Below are positions 46,701-61,700 of a stretch of DNA of 64,000 nt, one piece after another (position 1 is the stretch's first letter; every line of letters starts with the position of its first letter). Source of the stretch: Trissonchulus latispiculum (taxonomy: Eukaryota > Nematoda > Enoplea > Enoplida > Ironidae); contig JASAND010026210.1 in NCBI GenBank assembly GCA_030248195.1, positions 62,001 to 126,000 of the forward strand, given 5' to 3'. A model generated the notes under the pieces. That model saw only the letters and a program-made list of their open reading frames with translations, was not told the origin of the DNA and did not search any database. A program made the position numbers and the translations under genes.

Positions 46701-49700
46701 CAAGCTGTGTCCATACAATGAAAAATATTGTCCGTTCATGGCAAGTGCTGATATATGCTGAAGATAGACTGATGTTTTATTGTTCATGCAAAGCTACATA
46801 GTTTGCCCTAACTTCCAACACGTAATCGTGCTGACTGAAGATTTATATGAGCAATCTTGTAGAAAAGACGGCTATACCCCGCACAGTAATATGTTCAGTT
46901 CCGTATTGGTATGTAATTCAGAGATGAAACCGGGTCACCGGGTCAGTTCGGGTCACAAAATGGACCGGGTCACCGGGTCAGGAGCTCTGACCCGGTCTTG
47001 ACCCGGTATTTTTAATGAAGGGATTTTTTCGCTGTTAAAGCATATTTTTCAGAATTTTTACCAGTTTTTACCACCTGATAACTTCAATAATTACTCAAAA
47101 AACTAGTAATAGGAATATTCTTAACTTAACCGTGCATATAGTTTTTAAATGCTTATCGCTGTAGTGTCCTCATAGTATTTGTAATGTCCTGTAAAGCTAA
47201 GATCTAGGTTTGAAACTACAATGATAGCGTTGAATGTTAACTAGAAAATGAAATTATTACATGGCTCCTGAGAGTCTGAAATCTTTTCCATGCCTCGTCT
47301 GCTGTAAGATATTTCTCGCCGCTGCTATCATTTTTCGAGGGAGGGGGTCAGACTGTGTGTTTCAAATCTCGGTAAGAAGGAAAATCTTAGCAAAACAACG
47401 CTAATAGATTCTGAGTTTTGCTTTGCATTTTTAATTGTTATGGACTACACTCTTTAGGAACTAATGGAGTTTTGGTTGTTTTTATTTATAGAATAATATT
47501 GTCTGAATCCTAGCCGTAAGCAAGAATATTTCCAAAGAATCTCCACTGAGTGAAACCCTCAACCATACAACTAAATAAAATATTTTACTAAAGTATAATG
47601 ATAAAACATACAAGTTTTAATGTTGGCTAATAAGCTCTATGACTGGAATTAGGTGATGTGATGACTTTGGCAAAGTATTTTGTTACAATTTGTTTGATTC
47701 AAAAAGTTATTTAGTTTACTTCACATCACATTGAGTGCGAAATCGTGCAGATCAGTTTTGATTTTTTCCGGCTTGCTTACAATATTTACTTTCCAATGTT
47801 ACTTAAGCGAAAACTTGCCAAACCTCTTATTTTAGACGCCAAAAATGTCCAAAAAAATCAAAAACACTGACCGCACCCCAATATATGTATTTTTAATTTT
47901 ACCAAGCTAAAACCTGAATTTTTAAAAATACCGGGTCACCGGGTCAAGGGTCGGCCGGGTCACCGGGTCTCCGGGTCAGGTAATACTGACCCGGTTTCAT
48001 CTCTGGTATGTATGTCTGTCTCTGCAGCACAAATAATGCCATATACAGAGATAAAACTTAGGAATTCTAAGAAATTACTACGATTCTCAGAATCTCACTA
48101 AACCTCTGTAGTACAGCAACGGCGCAACATAATAACGTCAGAATATATTACATATATAACTTCGTTACTGTCCAGTCTTCTGGGTTTATTTTAGGCAAAA
48201 ATAAGTGGGTGAGGGAGAGTGGGGGGACACCCCCCCACTAGTGGGGAGAGGGGAGGTATAAAAGTGGGGGGGAAATAAAATGGAACAAAATGCTAAAAAT
48301 GCAGTATAAATAGCTTGTTTGCCAGATATACTGCTACAGCGATGGAACCGGGTCACCGGGTCAGTTCGGGTCACTTTTTGGACCGGGTCACCGGGTCAAG
48401 AGCTTCCACCCGGTCTTGACCGGGTTTTCCGAATTAACCTCAAATTTTAGAAATTTTTGGCTTACCAAACTAAAATTTTAGGTTAAATTTTTGTTTAATT
48501 TGTTTTTTCTACATTTTAGACTTGAGCACTTTCACAGCTTGAATTTATTTGAATCTGTCAGTCTCTGGCAAATTATTGTTTAGCTTTTTAGTTTTAGCTT
48601 TATAAGTTCCATGATTATTGCATAACTTTATTTAGTACAATATGGTTTGCACTTTATTTTCGCAACCAAGGTAAACGTTGAGGTAAATGCACAGTTTAAT
48701 TTAATTTAACTCACTACGTAATGAAAACAAAATTTTAATTAAAATTTAAAATTTAAAGTATATACTCCGTGTTTTTAGACAAGTACTCATGTTAGATCCT
48801 GCAAAATTTCGCAGACGGATAAGTTATTGGTTTTGCAACTAATTTCTGCATAAATTTAGAGTTATGGAACATGGACGCCAAAACTTTGGCGTTCTAAGGC
48901 AAAATCGAAAATTTTTGCAACTTTTGGAATTTTCTGGAAAACCAGGTCACCGGGTCACCGGGTCAGGGCTCAACCGGGTCACCAGGTCACCGGGTCAAGC
49001 GTAAGTGACCCGGTTCCATCACTGTACTGCTATAACTAAGCTAAAAAGTGCTCAAAAATTAAGTTTTGTACCAAAATAGAAGATTTTTGACCAACAAATT
49101 TTTTGAAAATTTTGACCAAAATCCCAAAAATTTGGCAATTTCTAGGCACCTTGGGGTGAGTGGGGGGGAAGCTCAAAAAAGTAGGGGTGGGGCCAAGTGA
49201 GGGGAGATGCTCGAGTGGGGAGGACCCGAAAAGTGAGGGGGGCGCCCCCCCCCACTAAAGTAAACCCAAGTCTTATACATATGTATTTTACAGCCAAATT
49301 TAAACCACTGTTTCATTCATGTGGAATATTCTCCGTATTAAAGGATCTCAAATACAGAAGTGAATCAGCAATTAATTGTTTGTGGGACAGAAATTAGCCT
49401 AAACAATCCAACCAATACTGGAGATGCAATGCTGACGTTGGAATGCTACTGTGTCCAATCACATGGATCAAACATTCAGGTTAGTCGTCATAAGTAAATT
49501 TACATTTTTTGTGGGATTAGATTATTCAAATTTACACTGGTAAAAACCCAAACCGAATTCAGGAACTCAGATAAACTGCGACAACAGCACAAGTGTTAAA
49601 TTTTTAAAACAAAAATGGCTATGGGGTTCCTTTCCGTACATGTTGTACACAGGCCCGCACCCAGGATTTTGAAAAGGGGGGGGGGTCCAAGGTAAAACGC

Positions 49701-52700
49701 AAGGGGGGTCTGGGGGGCGGAGCCCCCCAGAAGTTGTAAAAATTTTGCATTTTTGCCCAAAAACAGTACATTAGACGTTTATTTCTTTCAAAAAGTAAAT
49801 TATCGTGGCCGAAGGCGCGAAAATTTTTTAAAAATAGCTGTTTTTGCCATAAAAATAGCAAAAATTTTCCATTTTTTCCGTACATGTTGTACACACAGAT
49901 ATAGTTGTTTAAATTCGGTGAAAAAGTGCCATTGCTGGCAGGCAACCCAACCAACGCCCGTATCCGTGGCACGGTAACGGAATTACTGCGTTTTGGTCAA
50001 AAACCCTCAGGAATAACTCTAAAAACAACAAATTCTTCATAACCATTCATAGCACTATGCCATTAGGTAGCTCCGGCCAACTCTGGCAGACTCTCCGGAG
50101 CCAATGAGCCTGGCCTGCATTAACCATCCAGAGCACGGATGGTCAGCACAAGAGACAATATGACAGAGATGTGGAGAAAAGCCTACGTAAAGGCGAATGC
50201 CGCCCGCCGAAAATGACACCGAGAATGTTTCTGGTGTCATTCTAGAGTAGAGGGGTTCTAGAGTGCTAAGTGCTAACTGGCCGGTGTTTTTTACAGGGAG
50301 AGTGAGTCACCCACTTTCTGGATTCTTCCACTCAACCCCTTCCACAACGTTACACTGCTCCTCTCACCTTAGAGCTCCCAGAATTGCCAATGTTTTAGAA
50401 TTTTTGGTCAAAAAATTGTCTACGAAACCTGAATTTTTGGGTCTGGGTAAAACCCGGCTCCGGCCCCGGCCCCGGCGCACATGGGTAAAACCCGGCCCCG
50501 GCCCAGTCCGGCGCACACAGAGTTTAATAAGTGGGTAAAACCCGGCGCACTCTATGGTGTAAATTCTTATGCAGTATATATAACAGAGATGTGTGTAACT
50601 ACACATATGTGTAAAGATTTGAGGAGTAGTTTATGAGTTGAGTTTTATACTTTACAGTGTGTTAATCAACCTTTTCTAGCTATTTTGTATTAATTCATGG
50701 TTTGTACTTATGGAAATAAATAATTTTGAAATGATAAGATGTATATTTTGTAAGAACCTATTAAAAAGCTTAAAATTATTCAATATTACTTATTCCTAAG
50801 ACATTCCTAACGTTTAAAAAATTTAAGTTTTACGTTTTCCAAGGGGGACATCAAGGAGAACCGGTAAATTTTGGTATGTCCTATCCCTCCTCCATAGTAA
50901 ACATTACAAGTTAATAATTTTTGAATTTTAAAATTTAAATTTATCATCATTTTCTTTATTTGGTGTAACTATGTCAGCAAAATTTCTTGAATGCTTTTTT
51001 AATTATATGCGTATTGTTTCAAAATATTGTTTCAAATTGTTTTAAAACTTCGTGATGTATGGTAAAAATAAATTCAAAACTTTTGCTATGCATTTATTTC
51101 ATTAAATCCAAATTTTTCATTAAACGCAATGTATAAGAAAAATATGTTATTGCGTGACTTAACTGTGAAAAATCATAATGAAAACAAAACAATGCATATA
51201 TATACTTTTCCATTATTGCAAGGGATTATATGTACTGTTTGCATTATCGTAAAGACAAGTTATACGCAAATACAATGTTTTCTGTATTTGCATGCGTAAT
51301 ACACGCGTTAGTATACGCACGTGTTTAATTGCGCCGGGTTTTCTAAACATTGGGGCCGGGTTTTACCCTGCACCGGGGCCGGGGCCGGGGCCGTGTTTTA
51401 CCCAGGTGCGCCGGGGCCGGGGCCGGAGCCGGGGCCGGGTTTTACCCACACCCACACAATTTTTGAGTACTTTTTAGCTTAGTAATAGCACTACATGTAG
51501 AAAAAGGCCAATTTTACTGTATTTGTACTGTTTTTAGCCCATTTTATCCGTTTCCAAGCTTATTTTTCGTGCAAAAACCTATGCCGTTCCATGTTCAAAT
51601 TGTCTGATTAGCGGCGACCCCAACAACATTCGTGATGTTGTCAACAACAGAACACAACTAGTATAGTGTCAGCATTTCGACCCCCAATCATTGGATTGCG
51701 ACTTACCTCAAACTACCTACAACCCTTTCCAAAGTACCGCGATTTTACATTGCTCCTGTTCACCTACTTTTTAGACACTGGGTCACTCCTAGCATACGCT
51801 TACTTACCTAATCTGTCTTACCTGACCCAACTCTTTATCCGATTTTGTCTTGATCCCTCTCGCCATGAATTAAGTTTCATACTACCAGGGTTCTTCCTTT
51901 CATAGATTCTCACTTTTTAGAAGAGTACTTCATAGATCTTGTCTGACCTTACCAATGAACCAGCCTTCTTTATTTTGTGCACTGAGTCACCAAGCCTACT
52001 TCGAGTTAACACCGAGTATACACTGAGCCTACTCCGTATGTACTTATAATTTACTACGATTTTTTCTTACTCCATTTATGTAATTTTCAGTCAAATGGTA
52101 TTTGTTCCTTAATTCTTCATTTTCATCAGTCTCTCCAAATTTAATTGTTCTGATTTCCCATTCCACAGTAAGCATTTATCTTGTCATATATATCTCTAGT
52201 TTTTTATATCCAACTTAATTCTGCTATGGGTCACTCCTACCTTACTCTATATTGCGCTATCTTCAAGGATACTTCTCAGAACTTCCTAAACGAGTTTACT
52301 TGAGCTTTTCAGCCTGACCTTCTCCTTTCGCTTGATTTGTATTGCGAGTCACTCCGGCCATACCTGCTAACCAAACTTTTTAAATATCAACCTAACCCTG
52401 CCGTAGTTTGTCTTTTCCACTTAACACAACTTCCCAACTACATTGGCTTCATACATAGTCACTCCGACCTTACATCAACCATAGTATTACACTGTTTACC
52501 TGGGCATCAATCCACATCAAAACTCAAAGCTAAGTGGTTACAGATAAGGGTAAGACTGAAAGCGAGCCAAGGTTGGAAGATGGTCATAAGTTTCAAAGAA
52601 GATTCAGAGTAGGTTTGGAGTGACGTATAAGGAAACTATGGAAAAGCCCATTTCGATTCTACGTTTGTACTTTCGTCTTAAAACTAGCAAGATCAGATCA

Positions 52701-55700
52701 AATTGAAAACAACTGCCAGTTCTTCAGGAATTTTAGTTTGGTATTTGTAACTCCAACTCCAAATAACAATATAATGAATACAGAAACCATTCATTTACGC
52801 AATTGAATTCACAAATAAATATATAGGTCTATGCAATAGCAATATATGTAATTATTTATTTATTTAAATTCCGTATTTTGCCGTTCTGAGTCCCGTATTT
52901 TGCTGTTCAGTGCTCACACCTATTCATAAAGTGATTGCGTACGTATTGTGTGTTCCAAAACTTAACTTCTGCCAACTATGCTAAATAGGCCATTTTCTGA
53001 GCTGAAGCAGAGAGAAGAAAGAGACAGAGGAACTACCGGAAAGAGGGTGCATTCTTGTCTCTGCGTTAACTGAAGATCCTAAGAAGATCTTTATCTGAAA
53101 ACTGGCACAAAGGCCAAACAACCATCTCAATAAACGGATTTAGTAACATGTTATATATATGTTGCACATATATACGTGCACATGTATAACAACAAAGTGA
53201 CACAAGCTAAAGAGTTTAACGACCAGCCTCTTTTATTTTCTACATACGCTCAATGGAACATCACTATTCCATCCGTTCCATAAAATTCAGGAAACTCGTT
53301 CAACTTTTCATCCTCAAAAATTTTTGAGTACTAAAGACATAAACTGTATGATATCAGTCTGATCCGCATGCATGTAAACACGCACTTATACACAGAAGCA
53401 CACAAAACTAGTATATATTATACGTATGGAAGCTTCCAATAGGCTTGGGCCATATGGATCACGTAGCTTTTGATCCAATGTTTGTGACTATATCTTAACC
53501 AAAAATTTCGCCACCACAGCCGAAGCAAAACCCAGAACCCCCGAGGAGATTATCAATTTATTAGTGTGCTCTCATAAAATCACACAAGATATGTCCACAT
53601 TTAGACGCTCTTCAAGTACGTAAACGGCCTAATTATGGGGTCCTTCAAACTGAAACTTAAGTTGTCTTGTGATCCTTTCATATCAAAATGACTTTTGCAC
53701 CACGCCAAATGGCAAAAAGTTTTCATGCTGTATATATACTGCGGTAGAAGGCTAATGATTTACTATTTCATCAAATAAATCAAACAGCATATATCACTTT
53801 TTACCTTACCATATCATATTTTCAAAGTCACGAAACAGCTTCAAATCTTTGGGACTAGGTCACTTATAACTTTCATAACTTTGAGACAAAAAGTAGCTCG
53901 ACTCAGACGGTATTAGACGAATATTATTTCCAGATTTTCCAGTGATGCTATCATAATTAGTACATGCTCTAAACGTAAGCCTTCAGACGTTTTCGAAAAT
54001 ATTTGCATATAAAAATAAAAAATCATCAACTACTTTTGGACGTTAATACATGTCAATGTCAACAGAATTACAACTTTCAAATTTCTAATCACACAAACAG
54101 TATCTGACGCCACTAACCAGAAACATAGCTCGCATTAGACTATTAATTAATAAATTAGGTGACATAGGGATGGTAAATACCCGTCTTCGTCGTTAATTAT
54201 TAGCGGATATTATCGCACAAAGTGACATAATTTTCAAGATTGTTATTATATACAACAGGGGCTACGTACACATGCTTGTTTTTGCCTTTACAGTAATAAG
54301 GCCTCTTTATGCCCTTAGGCAGAATATCAAAGTAGCCTAACTTTAACTGCTGCGAAAGTGAAGCTACAATAATTTCTTAATATTGAAAGCTTCATTTAGA
54401 GTTGGCTCACTCACTAACTTCATACTTGTTTCTCTCAGTTAGGGAAACTTCTAAACGGCAAATTATTACAATGAACTAAAGAGTAAATAAGTGTATGCTA
54501 AAAATTCAGGTTAGCAAACATGTACTCTATTTAATAAGTCGGCACAGGCAGAATAGGTCAGTTCCGCTAACATCAAATACATAAGAAAAGAAATATATGA
54601 GCAATAAAATTTTAGACAGGTAAATTTCATAGGTCATTAATGGAAAATTTTCCTCTTGTTTTCAGAGAAGTGTTGATGATCAACAGCACTCTCCTTCGAA
54701 TGGATTACCTAGCCAAAAATCCAGGTAATCTGACAACTCAGGATTGCTGCGATTCTCATGATCGGACATTCTATGTGTTCTCGCTCACAAGTGCTGCAGT
54801 TAATGCAATGCTGACAATATTCGGAATTGTTGGCAATGCTGTGGTGCTCATCATAATCACTAATGTCCTCACAACCACTAACACAAAGGCAACCGTCTAC
54901 GTCTACATTCTATTCCTGTCCTCATTGGATCTAATTTATTTGCTATTTGCTCCGTTGACTATCAGTTTTGAGCTGCTACAGCGATGGGTCTTTGGCGACT
55001 TCTTATGCAAGCTTAACATGGCCGTTGAAACGCTGAACAAAACACTGTCCGTTTACATTCTAGTGATGCTCAGTGGGGACCGATACTTTTCCATAACAAA
55101 TCCAATGAGTGTAAACCAGCGAAATCTACGAAGAGCTGCTCGATTTTTGACTGGTGTAACGATTATAGTAATGCTGCTTAATACACCTATGTACATCTAT
55201 ACGGAAGCGCAGGACATGTCATTTGATAATGAATCCGTGATTACCGTGGTATGTAGACCGGCCTTCCCTCCTCTTAACACCAGTCTTCATTTCCCATGGA
55301 ACGATTCATTAACCTATTACGGTATTCTACTACTTATGGTTTATTTTGTGATCCCAGCAGCATCTATATGCACATTCTACAGTCTCCTGCTGTACAGGCT
55401 GAAACGGCGAGAATCCAATCAAACCCTTCAAAGGAAATTAGTCAGACGAGGTACTGTAACCAAATCCATAATGATTGTAATCATGTTCTACTTCTTTTGC
55501 TGGACACCATACTGGCTGTTTCAAGCCCTTGTGATCATGCATTTAAGCTCATTCGCTTATCTACCCAGCTTTCCATATTTTTCTAAAATCATTTTTATGC
55601 TTCCATATGTAAACAGCTGCCTGAACCCAGTCCTATACGGAATCCTCAATCGTCGACTAAGGCGAGCCTACAAGGATTCCCTACACCGGCAGCGACTTCG

Positions 55701-58700
55701 GCGACTAAGTCGTGCCGGTCTGCCACCAGTCCTGCGACAGAGACACAGTTCGTCCACCCAGCTGACCTTCCTACAGTCTCACGGGGACATAATTGCCAGC
55801 TTTGCTCAAAGACATCGCCTTATCGTTGAACTGCTCGACGATGATCACCTCTCCTCTTCCGACACAACTTCATCCAATCGTTCCTTCAGACTCGACTCAC
55901 CCAGCCGGGAAAATCTACCAAAATGGATAACAACCGAAAAGACCATCTTCACCTTTCGTCCACGACGTCAAACGTTGGACAAAAGTATCATAGGTCGGCG
56001 AGACTACTGCCTGAGTCCAATCGAAGAAGCAACCGCAGGGGTCATCACACCGGAAGAAGTCAGCTCCGCCGAACCATCGCCACCCATTCGGACCAGAGTT
56101 GGCACTGACGCGGACAGCATAATGATCTTAAAGGATACAGCCAATATTTTGTCACCTGGCAGCCCAGTGTATGTGAACAGTCCATCCCAGGTGTTTCCAG
56201 TGCCGACCGAAAATGGAGGCCTCCAGGTGCCACTGGCCAACGGATATATAGACTATCGCGGAGGAACTAATGGAAATATTCAGGATCAATCAGTGAACTA
56301 TCAAAGCTATGGATTCTTTGATAAGCCTCAGCCACAGTCTAATCATCGCGCAGGAGTAGAGAATCAGCTACAGTGGCACGATGCCCAGCGAGCCCCAGCT
56401 AGTTTGGCAGATCTGGGAATATTTACTGACGACAAAGAAACATTACTGTAACTCCTGGAACGAAACCCACTCGGCAAATTCTTACACAGAAACTGTCCTC
56501 AAAAACGTACGTATATAAATATTACGTTTAGTTTAAAATTGCTCGTATGTATGTGTTTTAATAATGAACTTGATTAAAAATATACAATATATACAATTAC
56601 AATACACAAATCCGGCACACATCTACTTTACTGCAACAAAAATCGTAGAATTAGGGTTTCCTCAAAATCGGACCTGAACAGTAGTTTAAAGTTGCGTCAG
56701 GCTTGTTTTCGGATCATTCAACCTAGATTTGCAAACTGCGCCTGTTTAAGTCCCGCGGAGGGACTGGAAAGCAGACACCCGCAGAAGCTGTGAAGGTTTT
56801 GTGAATTACTATAAAACTCATTAGTCATAATGGAAATTGGAAACGTTTAAAAATTAATCAGTTAATCTCATAAATTATGATTGGACTATTTCAAATTCGC
56901 ATCAAAGTTTCACTTACCTACTTAGTTTTGTTTATTTTAAATTTTTGTGTGATGATAACTTCCATAGAAATTTGTTAGCTATATACGTTCTATCGAATAT
57001 TAGCTGGTTGAACTGCAGTTGTGTACGATTGATTAGTAAAAAAATTAAGCAGATTACAATATTAGGGGTGTGGGAGTAGCGTCGAGAGAAGTTGAGACAT
57101 TCTTCTAAGACTTTTGGGAAACGTCAAGAATTGGTGTCAGATCAAGACGGGAGGATACTTAAGAAAAAGACAAAAGGGCTACAGAACTGTATTTGTGTAA
57201 AATAGTTTTTAGACGATGTTAGATAGGTGTAGTCATACATGAATTTCGGTAAAGTGCAACTTACTACCCAAACATATTGCATGAAAAGGGAAGTAGATAG
57301 TACAGAGTTCTTGAATAAGGAAAATATTGAAAGAATCAAGATAAAGCAATAGCAGAAACAGAAACCGTAAAATACAAATTATAATCTGAGTTAAGAATTT
57401 TAGTATAAAAAAGAATAGTCTAAACGCAGTGTAGAATTGGTGAGTATTCTCAAAACTGGGATTGAAACTTGAATCACAATAAATGATCAATTAAAAGTGT
57501 GAATTCATTTAAGTACTCACAAATTAACTATGTAACCCTATATGCCCAGAATATCAGTGGTCGAGTATCTGGACTTAATATTAGTAACCAAACTAGCACT
57601 ATAGTAGAAGCTAAAAGTGAGAACATAAATGAAACTTCATAAGTGAATGCTAAAAGATAAAATAAAATAATAGTGTAGGGAGGTATGTATTACTGACGAC
57701 ATGAATAAGATTTCGATAAAATTTCCACAAAATTAGGGGGATGGAATTTTTTATTTAATCGACAAAATGGTAGATATTTCATTGGAAGTATTTAGTTTAA
57801 TTATAAAAGTATTGAAACTTTCGGCCGTAATCCTACCAACGGCAAAAAGGCACTGAAAACGTACACCAGCATTAAACGGAAAATTGTTCTTAAAAAAATT
57901 TGGTCAGATCTGTACAAAACTAAAACTGTCAGTCAATACAATAACTGTCAATAACTGTCAGTGTTTAGCAAGCTATACTTTTGAACAGACATGTGCAATT
58001 TTAAAGTCGCAAAAGCTTAACAAAAACAAATAAAAAAAATAACGATGCCATCCGCGCAGTGAAATGCATTTGTTCTTATAGGAAGTAAAACAGCTTTTAT
58101 GAAAATTTTGACGTTAAAATTTTCAAAAATTTTGGCGCTTGGCGTTATTTTGGCGGTAAAAATAATTAAACTTTGGAGATATAAGCTAAAATAGTGGGAA
58201 TTTCCAAACAAAACGTCGAAGCTAAAAGAGCTTTAAAAGATTAAAGGAGAAAATGGGAAGAAATAACGCGATTCATTGGCTCGAGAGAAGGTCAAATCTA
58301 AAGGAGTTTGTATGCGCCATTTCACCAAGTATATAGAAGTCAGCCAGAGCTATAAGCTACTAATTGATGAAGTGTAATGCTCATGAGAGCTTTACTGCCA
58401 TAAAATCAACAACAAAATTAGTTACCAACAAAAATCAAAAGCGCACACTACAATACTACCCCAGAGCAGCACATTTTAATATAATTGCATACAGAATCCC
58501 CAACAGGCAACGCGAGGTAGTTGAAGGGATATTGCTGCTAGTTCACAAACGAAGGGCCCCAGCAACCCAATTAAGGTCTTAACAACAAAGGATTACCTTA
58601 CTCTAAAACATATACTAGTTTCAACTGAAAATTTAAAATTTTCAAAACGCAGTAAAAGTTTACTACTTGAAGGAGCTGGCTGGCTTTTTCCTACTGGGGG

Positions 58701-61700
58701 GTCCCCCCAGAAATTCGCCCCCCAACTTGGGTCCCCCCCACAGGATTCAAGAACCTTCCCCAGCACGCTCGAAGTGTCCGGAAAATAGGGTTTTGAGGGT
58801 AAATTTTGAAAAATTTTTCCGGCGTCGCCGGATTTTTACCCATTTTCAAGCATTTTTTAGCTATTTTAAGCTTTTTTAGCTGGGGGGGGGGGGGGGGGGT
58901 CGGATTTGTGGGGGGGGGGGGAAAGAAAATTTTTTAGAAAAATGTCTAAAAATAGCTATTTTTTGCTGCTGAGCTAAAAAATAGACTATTTTTAACTTAA
59001 AAGTCGAACAAAACTACAATAAAAACTGAAATGCTAAAAAAGAAAAATGTGAAAGGTTGTGTTTAATGCATACGTTCTTATTCCCACTTCATTGCTCCTA
59101 TCATCTAATTTCGCCAATGAACCATATCTGTTGTGTTCACATACGTGTAGCTCATTACCCTGTGATACATTCGCAAATATTTACGACGTTTAATTATTGA
59201 TTATTTACTAGATTTCATATCTACCGAAAAATGCAAATGCACAAAAGTAGCCGGCTGCAAAACTCACCAAAAATATTACAATTAGGCTTCATGGAAGCAC
59301 GGTTGGCTGCTTTTGTCACAGGAAGACCATCGCCTTGGGCTGGAGGACGCGGTCGCACAAATTCCGCTGGCATACTGAGTCTTTTATCAGAAGATGACAC
59401 ATTTTGAACATCGCTAGAAGGCGGGGCATTCGGTACTCTTGGTGAGTTGGTGGCAGAAAAAGAATACGACGGGCTGGCAGAAAAAGCGGGTCCGTTGGCC
59501 ATTGGAATAGAGCCAAATTTTTGGACCGAGTTTCCTTCGGAACCAGCCTTGACTGTTTGATCATGACTGACACCGTTAGCCACGGGGGGCGCAGTAATAT
59601 TGGAGATGTCTGAAGACACACTAGACGGGGTGGGTCCACTAATGGAGGTTGATGGTGATAGTGGCACGGGAACTTGAGGATGACTAGAAGAAGAAAACGA
59701 AGGCAGAGTTGGAACAGGTTGCCTACTCTGACCTCCAGATTGAACCTCATTTGAAAGGAGTGATGGGGAGTGAGATGGTTCCGGGGCTGAGGAGGGCTCA
59801 ACAGCACTGACGCCATGCAATACCGGTTTAGGACTGGAGATGAATGGGGGCTTCGGGGGTACTTTTGTGGGAGAACTTCCGCCTTGTGACAGACCGTAGG
59901 GTATCATTTTAGGAGGACTGTTGTTGTTGTCAGAAGAAATGTTGCTATCGGCCGCAATTCTGTCAAAGCTTTGCGCCATTGATCTGATGGAGGATGGAGT
60001 GGTCTTGGGTGTGCCACTGTCCGGCACTGGTGGCTTCTGTTCCGCAGTGATATTAGTGATATTGGTAACGGTTACAGGCAGAGCTAAGGCTGGTTTTTGC
60101 TGTATTATGTTGATTGGCTGCACCTTGCTAAACTGAATAGGGTTCTGGTTGGGAGGCGGATGCTCTGCTTGTTGTGGCTCCGAAGGCGTGTGTGAGATGG
60201 GACCATTGTCCTACAATACAAAATGCAACGTGGATTAAAAAGCTCCAAATATATAAATCCACACAACGACACTTGTAGTTTGCTTTAACTTGGGGGAGAG
60301 ACCGTAAGATAAGGTTAACAAGAGCCTCACCCATCAAACCCACTGTAGGCTGTCTAGCTCGTTCTAATGCTATGTTAAGGGACACTTGGAGAATTTTCAA
60401 TTTTGGAAAACAACGAAATATCTGTGCTTCAACCCTCAGAGTTTAAAAAGCTAAGAACTAAGAAGGTATTTAAACGAAAGTAAAGTAAAGGTGAAGTTGA
60501 CCCGGGGAGATAACATAATTCCAACCTAGAGACAAGCTTCCGGTGTTTATCTCCGAATTCACACTCAACGCCAGGAGTTACGTCTCCAATGCTGATTACA
60601 TCTGTGAACCTGAAACCAGTCCTTCCCCAGACATTACGCCAAACACATTACTCTTGTTACATACCTTCCCACCACAGTGATAGCCATTTACCTTAGCAGA
60701 ATACAATTTTCCGTATATTCTGGAGATTTATTGCTACTTCTACAACGCAGGCCCGCATCCAGCATTTTGAAGGGGGGGGTCCAAGGTCAAATGCAGCCGG
60801 TTAATTTCGTAATTTTGTCACCCCAAAAGGAGGTCTAGTAATGAAGGATCACCTCTATGAAGAGCGTTATAATCGTGACTCATGAGACCTTGCTACAAAA
60901 TGTGTGCACAGAAGAGCCAGTGTCCTCTAGTACAAACCTGCACGGCAAGGCTAGCCAACATTTCGGATGTAATTGGTTTCAGCGGTGAACCAGGCGGTGG
61001 AATTGTCCTAGAAGACTTTGGATCAAGGCTATATCTTGGAGGCTGCAAAACAAAAATAAGCAACAATATACTCAACTGACACAAATTGACAAAGAGTGAA
61101 GGACCTTTAATAAAATCATGCTTTCATATTCTCATATTTTCATACTTTCACACTTTCATACTTTTATATTGACTACTTATGCAAATTTGTTTTGAACCGA
61201 CTGACTGCTCAACCGATGTCATTCAACAGTTTTATCCCATTCAAGACCAAAACCACATTGAAAACATCAAAAATGGCAGTTGAAAATTGATTGATTAATC
61301 TATACAGCTGCCACTTTCTTGATTCGTCAACTCTTCTACTACACCTTTTGGAACTTTTCCCTCACTTGTTACACGGCCGTACACTTCGACAACATTTTCA
61401 GGGTCAAGAAGTCAAACAAAACTGTAAATTAACATCATACAAAACAATTTATTACTAATACCTTAGAATTAGATCCTTTTAACCAATCTTGGGTGGTGGC
61501 TCCGGGCACAGTTGCAACAGCATCCACAAATACGTCTGCATGAAAATCACGATAGGTCTATAACAACCAAGTTAAAAACAATGGCTCCAAAAGTCAAAAT
61601 GAAACTGTGCATCTATGAAACCAGCTACAAAGCTACACCTACAGCGCGTTATTCAATAAGCATTTGCAGCAAAAAGACAATTTTCATGTCATTTTGAAAA

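Noticed and set aside
54640..54675. Upstream ATG of the GPCR at 54640
   Set aside because: A strong splice acceptor (TCTTGTTTTCAG) ends at 54665 between the two ATGs, so the first 12 codons are probably intron.
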